Source: Bacteroidales bacterium (GTDB taxonomy: Bacteria; Bacteroidota; Bacteroidia; Bacteroidales; Marinilabiliaceae). Taken from it: 64,000 nucleotides of DNA. Position 1 is the first letter of the stretch. Each line of letters begins with the position of its first letter. The stretch covers positions 1 through 64,000 of the forward strand of contig SUWW01000012.1 of assembly GCA_015061285.1 (NCBI GenBank). Direction: 5' to 3'. The notes beneath the pieces are model-generated. The model worked only from the letters and a program-made list of their open reading frames with translations. It searched no databases and had not been told where the DNA came from. Below are positions 37,525-47,186 of this stretch, piece by piece. A program made the position numbers and the translations under genes.

Positions 37525-38220
37525 ATGGTCGGAACAATAGTAAATACTTGCACGATAGTTATCGGAAGTGTATTAGGCTCGATTGTGAATCGTGGCGTGA
37601 AAGAGAAGTATAAAAAAGCTATCTACACCACGCTTGGGTTGGCGTGTCTTGCAATAGGACTGAATGCAACGATTAGCCACTTGCCGAAAAGCCAATATCC
37701 GGTTTTGTTTGTTGTTTCGCTTGCATTGGGTGCGGCGTTGGGCACGTGGATCGACATAGATGCGCGTTTTCATAGGCTTGTCGATAAATATTCTAAAGAT
37801 GGTAAAGACGCGCAACTTTCAAATGGACTTTCTACGGCTATATTGCTCTATTGTATCGGTCCGCTGTCGATGCTCGGCCCTGTGGTGAGCGCAATAAATG
37901 GCGATAATACATTTCTCTATACCAATGCAACGCTCGACCTTGTCTCGTCGTTGATTTTTGCTTCTACCTATGGCATAGGTATGATATTGGCAGCTCCTGT
38001 TCTTTTTTGCTGGCAAGGTGCGTTCTATCTTATAGCATCAATATCGAGTACAGCCATCAGTGAAGCGTTGATGGACGAACTTCTTATCGTAGGCGGTTTG
38101 ATGATTGTGGCATCTGGGTTGTCGTTGCTCGAGTTGAAAGATTGTAAGACGCTAAATATCCTCCCATCTTTATTCATTCCGATAATTTGGTTCGGCGCAA
38201 AGGCGTTGGTGGGGATGTAA
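37525..38220 (+). CDS. DUF554 family membrane protein
   Basis: A 231-residue protein with about seven membrane segments. The start MVGTIVNTCTIVIGSVLGSI and the ALGTWIDID and LLYCIGPLSMLGPV blocks match DUF554 (YdfK/YqgA-type proteins). Function is unknown; a transport role is often assumed for these inner-membrane proteins. It has no obvious partner and is a single-gene unit between the tyrS terminator and a convergent gene. Confidence 0.9.
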   Translation: MVGTIVNTCTIVIGSVLGSIVNRGVKEKYKKAIYTTLGLACLAIGLNATISHLPKSQYPVLFVVSLALGAALGTWIDIDARFHRLVDKYSKDGKDAQLSNGLSTAILLYCIGPLSMLGPVVSAINGDNTFLYTNATLDLVSSLIFASTYGIGMILAAPVLFCWQGAFYLIASISSTAISEALMDELLIVGGLMIVASGLSLLELKDCKTLNILPSLFIPIIWFGAKALVGM

Positions 38221-38231
38221 AAGTGTAGTGA

Positions 38232-38807
38232 TTATGATTCTATTTTGTCTTGTTGATTGTTGCTAATATCTACAATGTAAGGCAGATTATCTATTATAAA
38301 TCGCTGGGCACCAGCATTATATAGAACAATATCGTAATTGGCCCCGTTCTGCGAAGTTCTCGATTCTGTAGATAGACCAATTGCGTAACCTTTTTCCGTA
38401 GGTATACGATGGTTGCCTTCTTTTTGTAGTAATTCGAGGTCTGTAAGTATTTGTGTGATGCTTGTCGGCTTAAGGCTTTGCATATTTGGGTCTGTAACAA
38501 AACTATTGATTTGCTTTGTTATGATTGTGACGGAAATAGGCGAGTCAGAGAATTGAAATCTATTTGCTATGTCGTCAGGGATTTTGAATGGTATAGTTTT
38601 CTTCTTTGACGATGTTGTCGGGCGTCCATTAATCTCATACTGAATATTTTTATCCAAAATGTCTGACACGAAAAATAAGCAGCGCGCGATACGAACATTG
38701 TTCACGACATCATTTTCACTGACAGGTTGGTCTGTTAACGGATTAATGCCATTTGCCAACTTATTAATATACATTTTGGCGCGTTCGAGAATTTCTAATT
38801 CCGTCAT
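38232..38807 (-). CDS. Conserved hypothetical protein, predicted DNA-binding-like fold
   Basis: A ~191-residue soluble protein starting MTELEILERAKMYINKLANG with the block DVVNNVRIARCLFFVSDIL. The central part (ISVTIITKQIN...SITQILTDLELLQKEGN) looks like a winged-helix region, followed by RIPTEKGYAIGLSTE. I recall similar hypothetical proteins in Firmicutes and Bacteroidetes but know no function. An upstream in-frame ATG at 38840 would add 11 residues. It stands alone, convergent with DUF554. Confidence 0.7.
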   Translation of the reverse strand: MTELEILERAKMYINKLANGINPLTDQPVSENDVVNNVRIARCLFFVSDILDKNIQYEINGRPTTSSKKKTIPFKIPDDIANRFQFSDSPISVTIITKQINSFVTDPNMQSLKPTSITQILTDLELLQKEGNHRIPTEKGYAIGLSTESRTSQNGANYDIVLYNAGAQRFIIDNLPYIVDISNNQQDKIES

Positions 38808-38865
38808 AGTAGCGTGGTTATAAATTTTTAGCGTGTGCAATATAGAACAAAAAACAAACTGTTCA

Positions 38866-39816
38866 TTAGTAAGTTTTCATTTTGCTTATGCATTCATCCA
38901 TATCTGCATAGAAAACAGAAGGGAAATTGAAGCCTTTTATCGAAGCAAAGGCTTTGTCTATCAGCATTGGTTTGTCGTAGGCATCAGCGAGTAGAAACGT
39001 TCCAGAAACTTTGGAGGTTTGATATTCAGCGAAGAATGGTGTATCGGAGTGAATTAGCGCAAGGAGAAAATCGGCATCATTCATATACTGAGCAAAAATG
39101 GTAGAGGAAACGTAGCTATTGAAATATATAATCTTATCCTCAACCCCAGCAGCGCGACATTTGCTAAGGAAATCGTTGCCATTGGCGGCGTTGATGTTGG
39201 AAAGAAGTACGACTTTCGTGTTGTGTGGGAAATCGCTACGCTGAAGTAGATGTAGCAAAAAATTGTAGTCGCGGCGTGTGTATTGAACAGTACCTGGAAC
39301 AATCGCCCATCGCTCGCCTTGTTGCTTTATGTGCCCTGTGGGAGGAAGCGCTTTGTATGCTTGTATATAGCTACAACTATAGCCTAAACTACGTACGTAC
39401 TCTACTATGTATGCACTCAGCACGAAGTAGTGCTCTATAAGCCGATGTGAAATGAACTTTTGTCCGAGACTTGTTTCGAGTTTCTTTGCGTTGTGCAGAA
39501 TGCCAACAAAGCGCGTATTGCGCCAGCGTGGCAATAGGCAAAATTGAAGCATTTTGCTACCCGAAGCAGTGTTGAAAATTACTTGTTTGATATTGTTCTT
39601 GCGTATGGCTCGATGCAGCTTCAAAAGGCCTGCAAAATGGTCGAAATCCATTGCAACGAGTGTTACGTTGCTATGTGAGAACTCTACGCGGTCGGCTACT
39701 CTCTTATTTATGAATAGCCAAACTTCGTTGCTATGTTGTGCCCAATATTCAATTTGCTGCGGCAGACATTCGGTGTGCCATGTGTAGAACTCAACTATTG
39801 CAACGCGTTCTGTCAT
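38866..39816 (-). CDS. Glycosyltransferase, GT4-like
   Basis: A 316-residue protein with GT-B character: VAIVEFYTWHTECLPQQ at the start, RFVGILHNAKKLE in the middle, and a C-terminal region containing GTVQYTRRDYNFLLHLL, IYFNSYVSS, and FLLADAYDKPMLI. The conserved E-x7-E motif is not obvious, so it may be a divergent GT4. It overlaps the upstream GT2 gene by 4 bp (ATGA) and belongs to a small - strand glycosyltransferase set. Confidence 0.7.
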   Translation of the reverse strand: MTERVAIVEFYTWHTECLPQQIEYWAQHSNEVWLFINKRVADRVEFSHSNVTLVAMDFDHFAGLLKLHRAIRKNNIKQVIFNTASGSKMLQFCLLPRWRNTRFVGILHNAKKLETSLGQKFISHRLIEHYFVLSAYIVEYVRSLGYSCSYIQAYKALPPTGHIKQQGERWAIVPGTVQYTRRDYNFLLHLLQRSDFPHNTKVVLLSNINAANGNDFLSKCRAAGVEDKIIYFNSYVSSTIFAQYMNDADFLLALIHSDTPFFAEYQTSKVSGTFLLADAYDKPMLIDKAFASIKGFNFPSVFYADMDECISKMKTY

Positions 39817-40631
39817 AATTTCACTATTCCGTTGGGCGTTTTTATGACTCTGTTTTTGCGTGTTTTTAGCATGACATTTCTATTGAAAGCCAAAGTCTCT
39901 TTCGTTTTATATGGACGCTTGTGGTCGAGGTGCACGCAGATGGCCGAAAAGCGCAACTGTATAGGCTTGATGCCGTTGTTTTGCAGTCTGTAGCCAAATT
40001 CTCGATCTTGTCCGCCGTACTGCATATCCTCGTTGAACCCATTCACAGCCAACAAATCGGTGCGCCAGCCCGATGAATTGCATCCGTTCCATGTGGGTTC
40101 GGCAGGTGTGATGAAGTTCATAAACTTAGCGAACCAATCAACGTTTTGCAATTTGGTCATTTTGGTGCTTATTGGCTGCCCTTTGCTAATTAGCCAATTT
40201 ATGTCGAAAGCATCACCTTGCGCTATGTCGTTTTTGGTTATGGCGAGGCTAACACTCATAGTGAGTTTGAAATATCCACCAGAAATGTAGCATTGCTCAC
40301 GAGCATTATTATAGTGCACTTCAACGAAATCGTTGCGCGGAATGCAATCTTGATCGGTAAAGATGAGATAGTCTGACGTGGCGGCTACAATGGCTTTGTT
40401 GAGAATCTCCGACTTGCGAAACCCTTTGTCTTCTTGCCAAATATGATTTATGTATAATAGACTACGAAAACTATCGACAACCTTTTTGGTGTCGTTGGTA
40501 CTTCCATCGTCGGCAATTATTACTTCGTCGGGTTTGTGCGATTGAAGTGCATAGCCCCAGAGAGTCTTTTCAAGCCAACGTGGATTGTTGTTTGTAGATA
40601 TAATTACACCGATAGTAAACGGTTGTGCCAT
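39813..40631 (-). CDS. Glycosyltransferase family 2 with galactosyltransferase-type C-terminus
   Basis: A 272-residue GT2. TIGVIISTNNNPRWLEKTL, then IIADDGSTNDTKK and FTDQDCIPR (DxD-like) define the donor domain. The GCNSSGWRTDL and EDMQYGGQDREFGYRL blocks match the Glyco_transf_7C region of chondroitin-polymerase-type GT2 enzymes. The start at 40631 is preferred; the longer in-frame opening has no family similarity. It is coupled to the GT4-like gene. Confidence 0.9.
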   Translation of the reverse strand: MAQPFTIGVIISTNNNPRWLEKTLWGYALQSHKPDEVIIADDGSTNDTKKVVDSFRSLLYINHIWQEDKGFRKSEILNKAIVAATSDYLIFTDQDCIPRNDFVEVHYNNAREQCYISGGYFKLTMSVSLAITKNDIAQGDAFDINWLISKGQPISTKMTKLQNVDWFAKFMNFITPAEPTWNGCNSSGWRTDLLAVNGFNEDMQYGGQDREFGYRLQNNGIKPIQLRFSAICVHLDHKRPYKTKETLAFNRNVMLKTRKNRVIKTPNGIVKL

Positions 40632-40768
40632 CAAAATATGCGTTGAAATACTGTACAAAAATATGTACAAATCTGTTTGTCGGCATACCATAAGCAATAG
40701 CTATGCCACAATCGTATAATTGTTCATTTCGAAACGAGAATTAAGGTGCGCTCGTGTCTGTAGTAATG

Positions 40769-41869
40769 TTAATAGCGATTGGGTCTTTTGCGAGCAGGAA
40801 CTAAACGCCTATAAACTTCGTATGTTCTTTGTGTAGCTACGTCCCACGAGAACATCTTTTTGCGTTCGTTGCCGCGTTTTATTAGTTCTTCGGCATAGGT
40901 TGGGGTAGATAGTATGTATTGAATGCAATTGCGAATAGACTCTTCGCTTTCGGGGTTGAAAAATGCAGCTGCATCGCCAGCTATTTCGTGGAAGCAAGCA
41001 ATATCGCTCACTGCAATAGGACATTCATTTGTGTAAGCCTCAAGAATTTGGTCGGCAAAACCTTCATATTTAGATGGATAGACAAATATCTTGGCAAAGT
41101 GGTATAAACTTGCCAAGGCATCATCGCTTATATATCCAACGTTAACAACAGAGTTGTAGAGGTCGTATTGCTTTATCAGAGATAGTTCGTCATCAGTGAA
41201 AGGGCTACCAGTGCATATAAGTTTCAATTTGCTATTGCTGAGTATAGGCGCAATGGCGCGAATAAACCTACTAAAGTTTTTATACTCTACTCGTCGTGAA
41301 CCGACGTAAAGCAAATAGTCGAAATTGTATTTGTTTTCATACGATACGCACTGATTGCAGCAGCCTGGATATATCACAGATACGTTTCTCGGATTGACTT
41401 TGTCGTATATTTTGAGTAGGTCAGTGCGAGTGGTTTCGCTAATGCAAATCACGTGTGCGGCGTTGTTGATGAGTTCGTGGCGAGGTGCATAGCGTTGGCG
41501 CCAATCGCTGATGTTGTATTTTTCGGCTATTACATCGTGTATGGTTATGACAATAGGTTTTTTGGTCCAACGTAGAGCATCGCTTTTGTCATCGGTGACG
41601 TGCACAAGGTCGTAGCGCCGGAATTTTAGATTTAGATAAGTATTGAAATGTTCAAGTTGCTCGATTATGTAACTCTTGCGTGCTGAATCGGGAGTGAATG
41701 GTAACGGAAGACACTTAATAAGCGATTTGAAATAAGTATTAGTGGTGAAGAGTTTACACACGTGTAAGCCATCAACGTTATGCTTCATGCGGCTGACTAT
41801 TTCGTAATAGAAGCGCGAAAGTCGGCTTGCCGATTTCATGAGAGCTTCATGTGTGTATAGAATTTTCAT
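40769..41869 (-). CDS. Glycosyltransferase family 4
   Basis: A 366-residue GT-B enzyme. It has VITIHDVIAE, HVICISETTRTDL, VIYPGC, YVGSRRVEYKNFSRFI and the donor motif PSKYEGFADQILEAY (E-x7-E). It is the first gene of the - strand glycosyltransferase group. Likely lipopolysaccharide core/O-antigen or glycoprotein glycan assembly, as no flippase or polymerase is next to it. Confidence 0.93.
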   Translation of the reverse strand: MKILYTHEALMKSASRLSRFYYEIVSRMKHNVDGLHVCKLFTTNTYFKSLIKCLPLPFTPDSARKSYIIEQLEHFNTYLNLKFRRYDLVHVTDDKSDALRWTKKPIVITIHDVIAEKYNISDWRQRYAPRHELINNAAHVICISETTRTDLLKIYDKVNPRNVSVIYPGCCNQCVSYENKYNFDYLLYVGSRRVEYKNFSRFIRAIAPILSNSKLKLICTGSPFTDDELSLIKQYDLYNSVVNVGYISDDALASLYHFAKIFVYPSKYEGFADQILEAYTNECPIAVSDIACFHEIAGDAAAFFNPESEESIRNCIQYILSTPTYAEELIKRGNERKKMFSWDVATQRTYEVYRRLVPARKRPNRY

Positions 41870-41956
41870 TGAATGTGTTGCTAATTAGTTGACTATCTAA
41901 TAGGTGCAAATATAATAAGTATTAACTCATGTTTCGCATGGGTTATTATTTCAAAC

Positions 41957-41986
41957 AAAAAAGGCTGCCACGTGATGTGACAGCCT
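41957..41986 (-). terminator. Rho-independent terminator of eno
   Basis: On the - strand AGGCTG-TCAC, a 5-nt loop and GTGG-CAGCCT form the stem, followed by six T. Confidence 0.88.
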
Positions 41987-42013
41987 AATTATACTTATGT
42001 AAGTACTTACAAA

Positions 42014-43378
<1,365 letters not shown>

Positions 43379-43543
43379 CTAATTCTCAACTTTTTTACAA
43401 CATAATTATTTATAACTGAAGATTTGTGGGTGAAAATGTAACTACGAAACATGCGAAAGGCACGAATACTTTTATCTTCTAATGCTTTGACGTATGTTTT
43501 TTTGTATGTATGAGTTACGCACAAAGTTCTGATTGTTTGGATT

Positions 43544-44101
43544 TCAAATACGTATGAACAGAACTTCGTTGAGTTGATGTCGAAACCAACAGATATTGCT
43601 ATAGTGTAGCCATGTAGGCTGATTGGGTTGTATATGATTATATGGAGATAGCGTGGTGGCTTGCTTGGCTGGAGAGTGAAGTGAGAGTTTGAGATATAAT
43701 ACGGCTAACGCATTTGCTTGTTGTCGATTGAAGCGGAAATGTGTAGCGCGTAGCTTGAGTTGCTGTATGTAATATGCTCTAGCTAGACCTCGTGCGGTTT
43801 TGTAGCGCGATTGTTTTTGTTGACGTTGTTGCCAATATCGACATTTCTGAGGGTTGGCGAAGTCGGCAGCGACGAGTTGGTTGGCTTTGGTGAAGAGAGC
43901 CCAATTTTTCTCTTGATGTTCTGAACGTGGTTGTATTGGTTTGGGCTTGCGTTGGGTGAATAGTTTGCCGTGGCGAGTATTTATGGTGAGTGCGCTATTG
44001 TCGCGTTGTAAGAGGCGGCGAGTGCGTTTGAGCGCGAGCGGTGTATATGATGAAAGTATAATGCGCATATTACTCTGTGCTTTGCTTGTGATTACAAACA
44101 T
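43544..44101 (-). CDS. Hypothetical basic protein
   Basis: A 185-residue (or 174 from ATG 44068) protein very rich in Arg, Lys and Gln with few acidic residues. The central part (RSEHQEKNWALFTKANQLVA, KCRYWQQRQQKQ, GLARAYYIQQLK) resembles small uncharacterised basic proteins of Bacteroidetes. There is no signal peptide or known domain. The C-terminal ~50 residues look less protein-like, so the real gene may be shorter. The 213-bp gap to eno holds nothing else recognisable. Confidence 0.4.
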   Translation of the reverse strand: MFVITSKAQSNMRIILSSYTPLALKRTRRLLQRDNSALTINTRHGKLFTQRKPKPIQPRSEHQEKNWALFTKANQLVAADFANPQKCRYWQQRQQKQSRYKTARGLARAYYIQQLKLRATHFRFNRQQANALAVLYLKLSLHSPAKQATTLSPYNHIQPNQPTWLHYSNICWFRHQLNEVLFIRI

Positions 44102-44234
44102 ACGACATTTTTTTGTGGCGTTGACAATGGAGCAGCCCCCATACGCATCTTACCATATAAACATGTACTTGGCTCAAAAACAGAGCGTACAAATCTATTT
44201 TACTTCATAACAAAGTGTGCTCGCTAAGTTTTTA

Positions 44235-44242
44235 TAACTTTG
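44235..44242 (+). promoter_or_regulatory. -7 promoter element (TAACTTTG) before the Dam fragment
   Basis: A TAnnTTTG match 17 bp upstream of the ATG at 44260. It may now serve the KilA-N gene. Confidence 0.5.
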
Positions 44243-44259
44243 GGTGAAATTTAGAATTT

Positions 44260-44559
44260 ATGAAAGCAAAACCATTCGTCAAATGGGTAGGTGGCAAGGG
44301 TCAACTCATTGAGCAATTGGATACCCAACTTCCTGCAAATTTTGATACATGGGATAATGTGACATACGTTGAACCCTTCGTAGGTGGTTGTGTCATGCTC
44401 TTCTACATGTTGCAGCGTTATCCAAATATCCGTTATGCAGCCATCAACGATGTTAACCCTGATTTGATATCTTGCTATCGCACAGTTAGAGATATGCCAG
44501 AGGAACTGATAGCATCTTTGACGGATATACAGAATGCCTACAACGAACATTGTATGTAG
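44260..44559 (+). pseudogene. N-terminal fragment of a Dam (D12-class) adenine methyltransferase
   Basis: A 99-residue reading frame with the D12-class motifs KPFVKWVGGKGQL (SAM-binding FxxWxGGK), VEPFVGG and NDVNPDLI. This corresponds to the first third of a ~280-residue Dam/DpnM enzyme. The catalytic DPPY motif and target-recognition domain are missing. The frame ends at a stop 21 bp before the KilA-N gene, and no continuation is found in other frames there. It cannot be an active methyltransferase. Confidence 0.85.
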
Positions 44560-44580
44560 AAACTACAAAACAAACTGATT

Positions 44581-45402
44581 ATGGCAAAGAAGGTTACAAA
44601 TATAGAAGTAAAGGACGCAACAATTCGTACAATTAAACACGAAGGAGAGGACTTTGTTTGCATTACGGATATTGCACGCCAGAAAAATAGTAGTGACCCA
44701 AATGGCGTAATATCAAATTGGATGCGAAATCGCAACACGATAGAATTCCTGGGTATTTGGGAACAACTATTCAATCCTTGTTTTAACCCCTTCGAATTCG
44801 AGGGGTTTAGAAAAGAGGCAGGACTCAATGCTTTCACAATGTCGCCATCAAGATGGATTGAATCAACAAATGCAAAAGGACTTGTAGCAATGGCTGGTCG
44901 TTACGGAGGTACTTACGCACGCACAGATATTGCCTTTGAATTTGCATCTTGGATTTCTGTAGAATTCAAACTTTATCTCGTCAAGGAATTCCAGCGTCTC
45001 AAGGAAGAAGAACAGAAACAAATTGGATGGTCGGTCAAACGTGAACTCTCAAAGCTCAACTATCATATTCATACCGATGCCATCAAGCAGAATATCGTGC
45101 CTGAAGAGATTGATGCGTATCACAAATCACTCATCTATGCAGAAGAAGCTGATGTCTTGAATGTTGCAATGTTTGGCATGACTGCAAAGGAGTGGCGCGA
45201 TGCAAATCCCGACAAGAAGGGTAACATACGCGACTATGCAACCATCAACGAGCTCATTTGCCTTTCAAACATGGAGAACTTGAATGCTGTGTTTATCAAC
45301 GACGGTATGCCGCAGACAGAAAGACTTGTCAAACTAAATCAAGTAGCAATTCAGCAGATGAAGGTGCTTGAAGAATCTGAAAACCGTAAATATCTGAAGT
45401 AA
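44581..45402 (+). CDS. KilA-N domain protein
   Basis: A 273-residue protein with a KilA-N domain at residues 10-150: DFVCITDIARQK, MSPSRWIESTNAKGL, GRYGGTYARTDIAFEFASWIS and FKLYLVKEFQRLKEEE. It also has the C-terminal block common in bacterial members (MFGMTAKEWRDANPDKKGNI, INELICLSNMEN, LVKLNQVAIQQM). The domain binds DNA and is found in phages, large DNA viruses and bacterial islands. It appears intact and lies between fragments of a Dam methylase and a DpnI endonuclease. No other phage genes are nearby. Confidence 0.93.
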   Translation: MAKKVTNIEVKDATIRTIKHEGEDFVCITDIARQKNSSDPNGVISNWMRNRNTIEFLGIWEQLFNPCFNPFEFEGFRKEAGLNAFTMSPSRWIESTNAKGLVAMAGRYGGTYARTDIAFEFASWISVEFKLYLVKEFQRLKEEEQKQIGWSVKRELSKLNYHIHTDAIKQNIVPEEIDAYHKSLIYAEEADVLNVAMFGMTAKEWRDANPDKKGNIRDYATINELICLSNMENLNAVFINDGMPQTERLVKLNQVAIQQMKVLEESENRKYLK

Positions 45403-45405
45403 GAG

Positions 45406-45552
45406 ATGAATTTGAGACTCAACACATCATTGGCAGAGGGCTACAAGAGCGCTAGTCAAATTGCGCGTGTGCTGACTGAAGATTGGTTGGCACGCAACAT
45501 GTATTGTCCTATATGTGGTGAAGTTTCTATTAGACGTGCTAAGCCTATATGA
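45406..45552 (+). pseudogene. N-terminal fragment of a DpnI-type restriction endonuclease
   Basis: A 48-codon reading frame: MNLRLNTSLAEGYKSASQ, then IARVLTEDWLARNMYCPICG. It aligns with the start of DpnI, whose N-terminus has the same spacing of SLAE/YKSNSQKAR, LTEDWV and the YCPNCG zinc knuckle. The nuclease core is missing, and a stop follows shortly after the first CxxC. DpnI cuts methylated GATC. The start is 3 bp after the KilA-N stop. Confidence 0.8.
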
Positions 45553-45656
45553 GCATTCAACGCCGTGAAGAGTTGAATGACATGCAACGAGTTGCGGAAT
45601 TGAAAAGAAAAATCAATCTTAATAGCGTGGAGCTCAAATCTGAATTGGCACAATAA
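45549..45656 (+). other. Short reading frame after the DpnI fragment
   Basis: A 35-residue frame beginning MSIQRREELNDMQRVAEL overlaps the end of the DpnI fragment. It is helical and basic/acidic. It may be a remnant of another gene; I cannot assign it. Confidence 0.3.
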
Positions 45657-45664
45657 TGTCAGTA

Positions 45665-45700
45665 TAAAAAAGGAACGCAAACAAAGATGTTCGAGTTCCT
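45665..45700 (-). terminator. Terminator downstream of the aldo/keto reductase gene
   Basis: On the - strand AGGAACTCGAACA pairs with TGTTTGCGTTCCT (one G-U, one mismatch) and is followed by TTTTTTAT. Confidence 0.75.
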
Positions 45701-45733
45701 AAATATATGAATATTGATAGCTGCGTATGTATG

Positions 45734-47095
45734 CTATATACGGTTTTGCTTAAGATCTTCTATGTAATTATTTATGCGCTCCATCTGCTTTGGTATGTCG
45801 ATGCGCTGCGGGCAGTGGTATAAGCATTGCTTACAACCGATGCAGTGGTCGGCTTGGCGGAGCTTGGGCACGCTGCGGTCGTAGCCAACAAGGAATGCAC
45901 GGCGAGCCTCGGCATAGTTCTCGTCACGTGATGAGGTTGGCATGTTGTCGTCGTTGATGCAGTTGTTGTAGTGTGCAAAAATATCCGGAATGTTCAATCC
46001 GTATGGACAAGGCATGCAATATTGACAGTTGGTGCAAGGAATAGACGGGAACTTGAGCATATCTTGCGCCGTTTGCTCCAATAGTGCGAGTTCCTCTTCG
46101 GTGCACGGATCGAGAGGCGAGTAGGTGGCTACGTTGTCTTGCAAATGTTCCATGTAGGTCATGCCGCTGAGCACCGTAAGTACATTTGGAAAAGAACCAG
46201 CATAGCGGAATGCCCACGAAGCAATAGAATCGTCGGGACGGCGTTGCTTGAGGCGTTCTTGTAGGAAAGTAACCAATCGCGAAAGACGTCCACCCAGAAG
46301 AGGCTCCATAATTACGGCTGGTATATTGCGTTTCGCTAATTCGTTGTATAGGTATTCGCCGTTTGTATTTCTCTTATTTACGGCTTTGGCATGTAGCCAA
46401 TCCACATAGTTGAGCTGAATTTGCACAAAGTCCCAATGGTATTTGTCGTTTTGAGATAGCAGCAAGTCAAAAACTTCAATGTCTCCATGATACGAGAATC
46501 CAAGGTTGCGAATGCGCCCCGCTTCACGCTCTTTGAGCAAAAAGTCGAGAATGCCGTTATCTATGTATCTGCCATTGTAGGCATTCATGCCGCCCATACC
46601 TATGCCGTGAAGTAGCATATAGTCGATATAATCAACTTGCAATTCTTTGAACGAATTGTGATACATCTTGATAGAAGCCTCTCTACTCCACTGGTCAGGA
46701 GAGAAGTTGGAAAGCTTTGTGGCAATGTAGAATTTATTGCGAGGGTGACGTTTGAGTGCGATGCCAATAGCACGTTCCGAAAAACCTTCGCAGTAAGCAG
46801 GCGAAGTGTCGAAATAGTTTACACCGTGTTCTATGGCGTAATCTACAAGACGATTGACAGCTTCTTGGTCGATAACTTTTTTGCCGTTTTGCTGAATAGT
46901 AGGCCATCGCATACAACCGTAGCCAAGTAGCGAGACTTTGTCGCCAGTGTTTGGGGTGGTGCGATAGGTCATCTTTCCCAATTCCTTTTTGTTACCATTG
47001 GTAACTATTGGTGAGCCTGCGCCATTGTTTTCTTTACATCCAACAGCGGCTAAGCTTGTCATTGCTATGCTCTTCAAAAAGTTGCGACGGTCCAT
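45734..47095 (-). CDS. Aldo/keto reductase with C-terminal 4Fe-4S ferredoxin domain
   Basis: A 453-residue protein. The N-terminus MDRRNFLKSIAMTSLAAVGC contains a twin-arginine motif, so export by Tat is likely. The AKR barrel shows GYGCMRWP, NYFDTSPAYCEG (catalytic Asp and Tyr), IATKLS (Lys) and MLLHGIG (His). Two cysteine clusters follow, CTNCQYCMPCPYG and CIGCKQCLYHCPQ. Ferredoxin-type AKRs are common in anaerobes; substrate unknown. It is followed on the same strand (upstream in transcription) by a polyferredoxin gene that could supply electrons. Confidence 0.92.
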   Translation of the reverse strand: MDRRNFLKSIAMTSLAAVGCKENNGAGSPIVTNGNKKELGKMTYRTTPNTGDKVSLLGYGCMRWPTIQQNGKKVIDQEAVNRLVDYAIEHGVNYFDTSPAYCEGFSERAIGIALKRHPRNKFYIATKLSNFSPDQWSREASIKMYHNSFKELQVDYIDYMLLHGIGMGGMNAYNGRYIDNGILDFLLKEREAGRIRNLGFSYHGDIEVFDLLLSQNDKYHWDFVQIQLNYVDWLHAKAVNKRNTNGEYLYNELAKRNIPAVIMEPLLGGRLSRLVTFLQERLKQRRPDDSIASWAFRYAGSFPNVLTVLSGMTYMEHLQDNVATYSPLDPCTEEELALLEQTAQDMLKFPSIPCTNCQYCMPCPYGLNIPDIFAHYNNCINDDNMPTSSRDENYAEARRAFLVGYDRSVPKLRQADHCIGCKQCLYHCPQRIDIPKQMERINNYIEDLKQNRI

Positions 47096-47102
47096 ATTTA
47101 TA

Positions 47103-47186
47103 TAATTACGAGTTACGAGTTATGAGTTACGAGTTATGAGTATCCAATTTTCAATTTTCAACTGACAACTGTTAATTGTCAATTGA
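47103..47186. repeat. Heptamer repeat array between the two redox genes
   Basis: Twelve consecutive 7-bp words in register: TAATTAC, GAGTTAC, GAGTTAT, GAGTTAC, GAGTTAT, GAGTATC, CAATTTT, CAATTTT, CAACTGA, CAACTGT, TAATTGT, CAATTGA. The array runs from 8 bp upstream of the AKR start into the stop codon of the polyferredoxin gene (47179-47181). Confidence 0.85.

Noticed and set aside
44581-45402. Prophage indicated by the KilA-N gene
   Set aside because: No capsid, portal, terminase, lysis or integrase genes lie near it; KilA-N proteins also occur outside phages.
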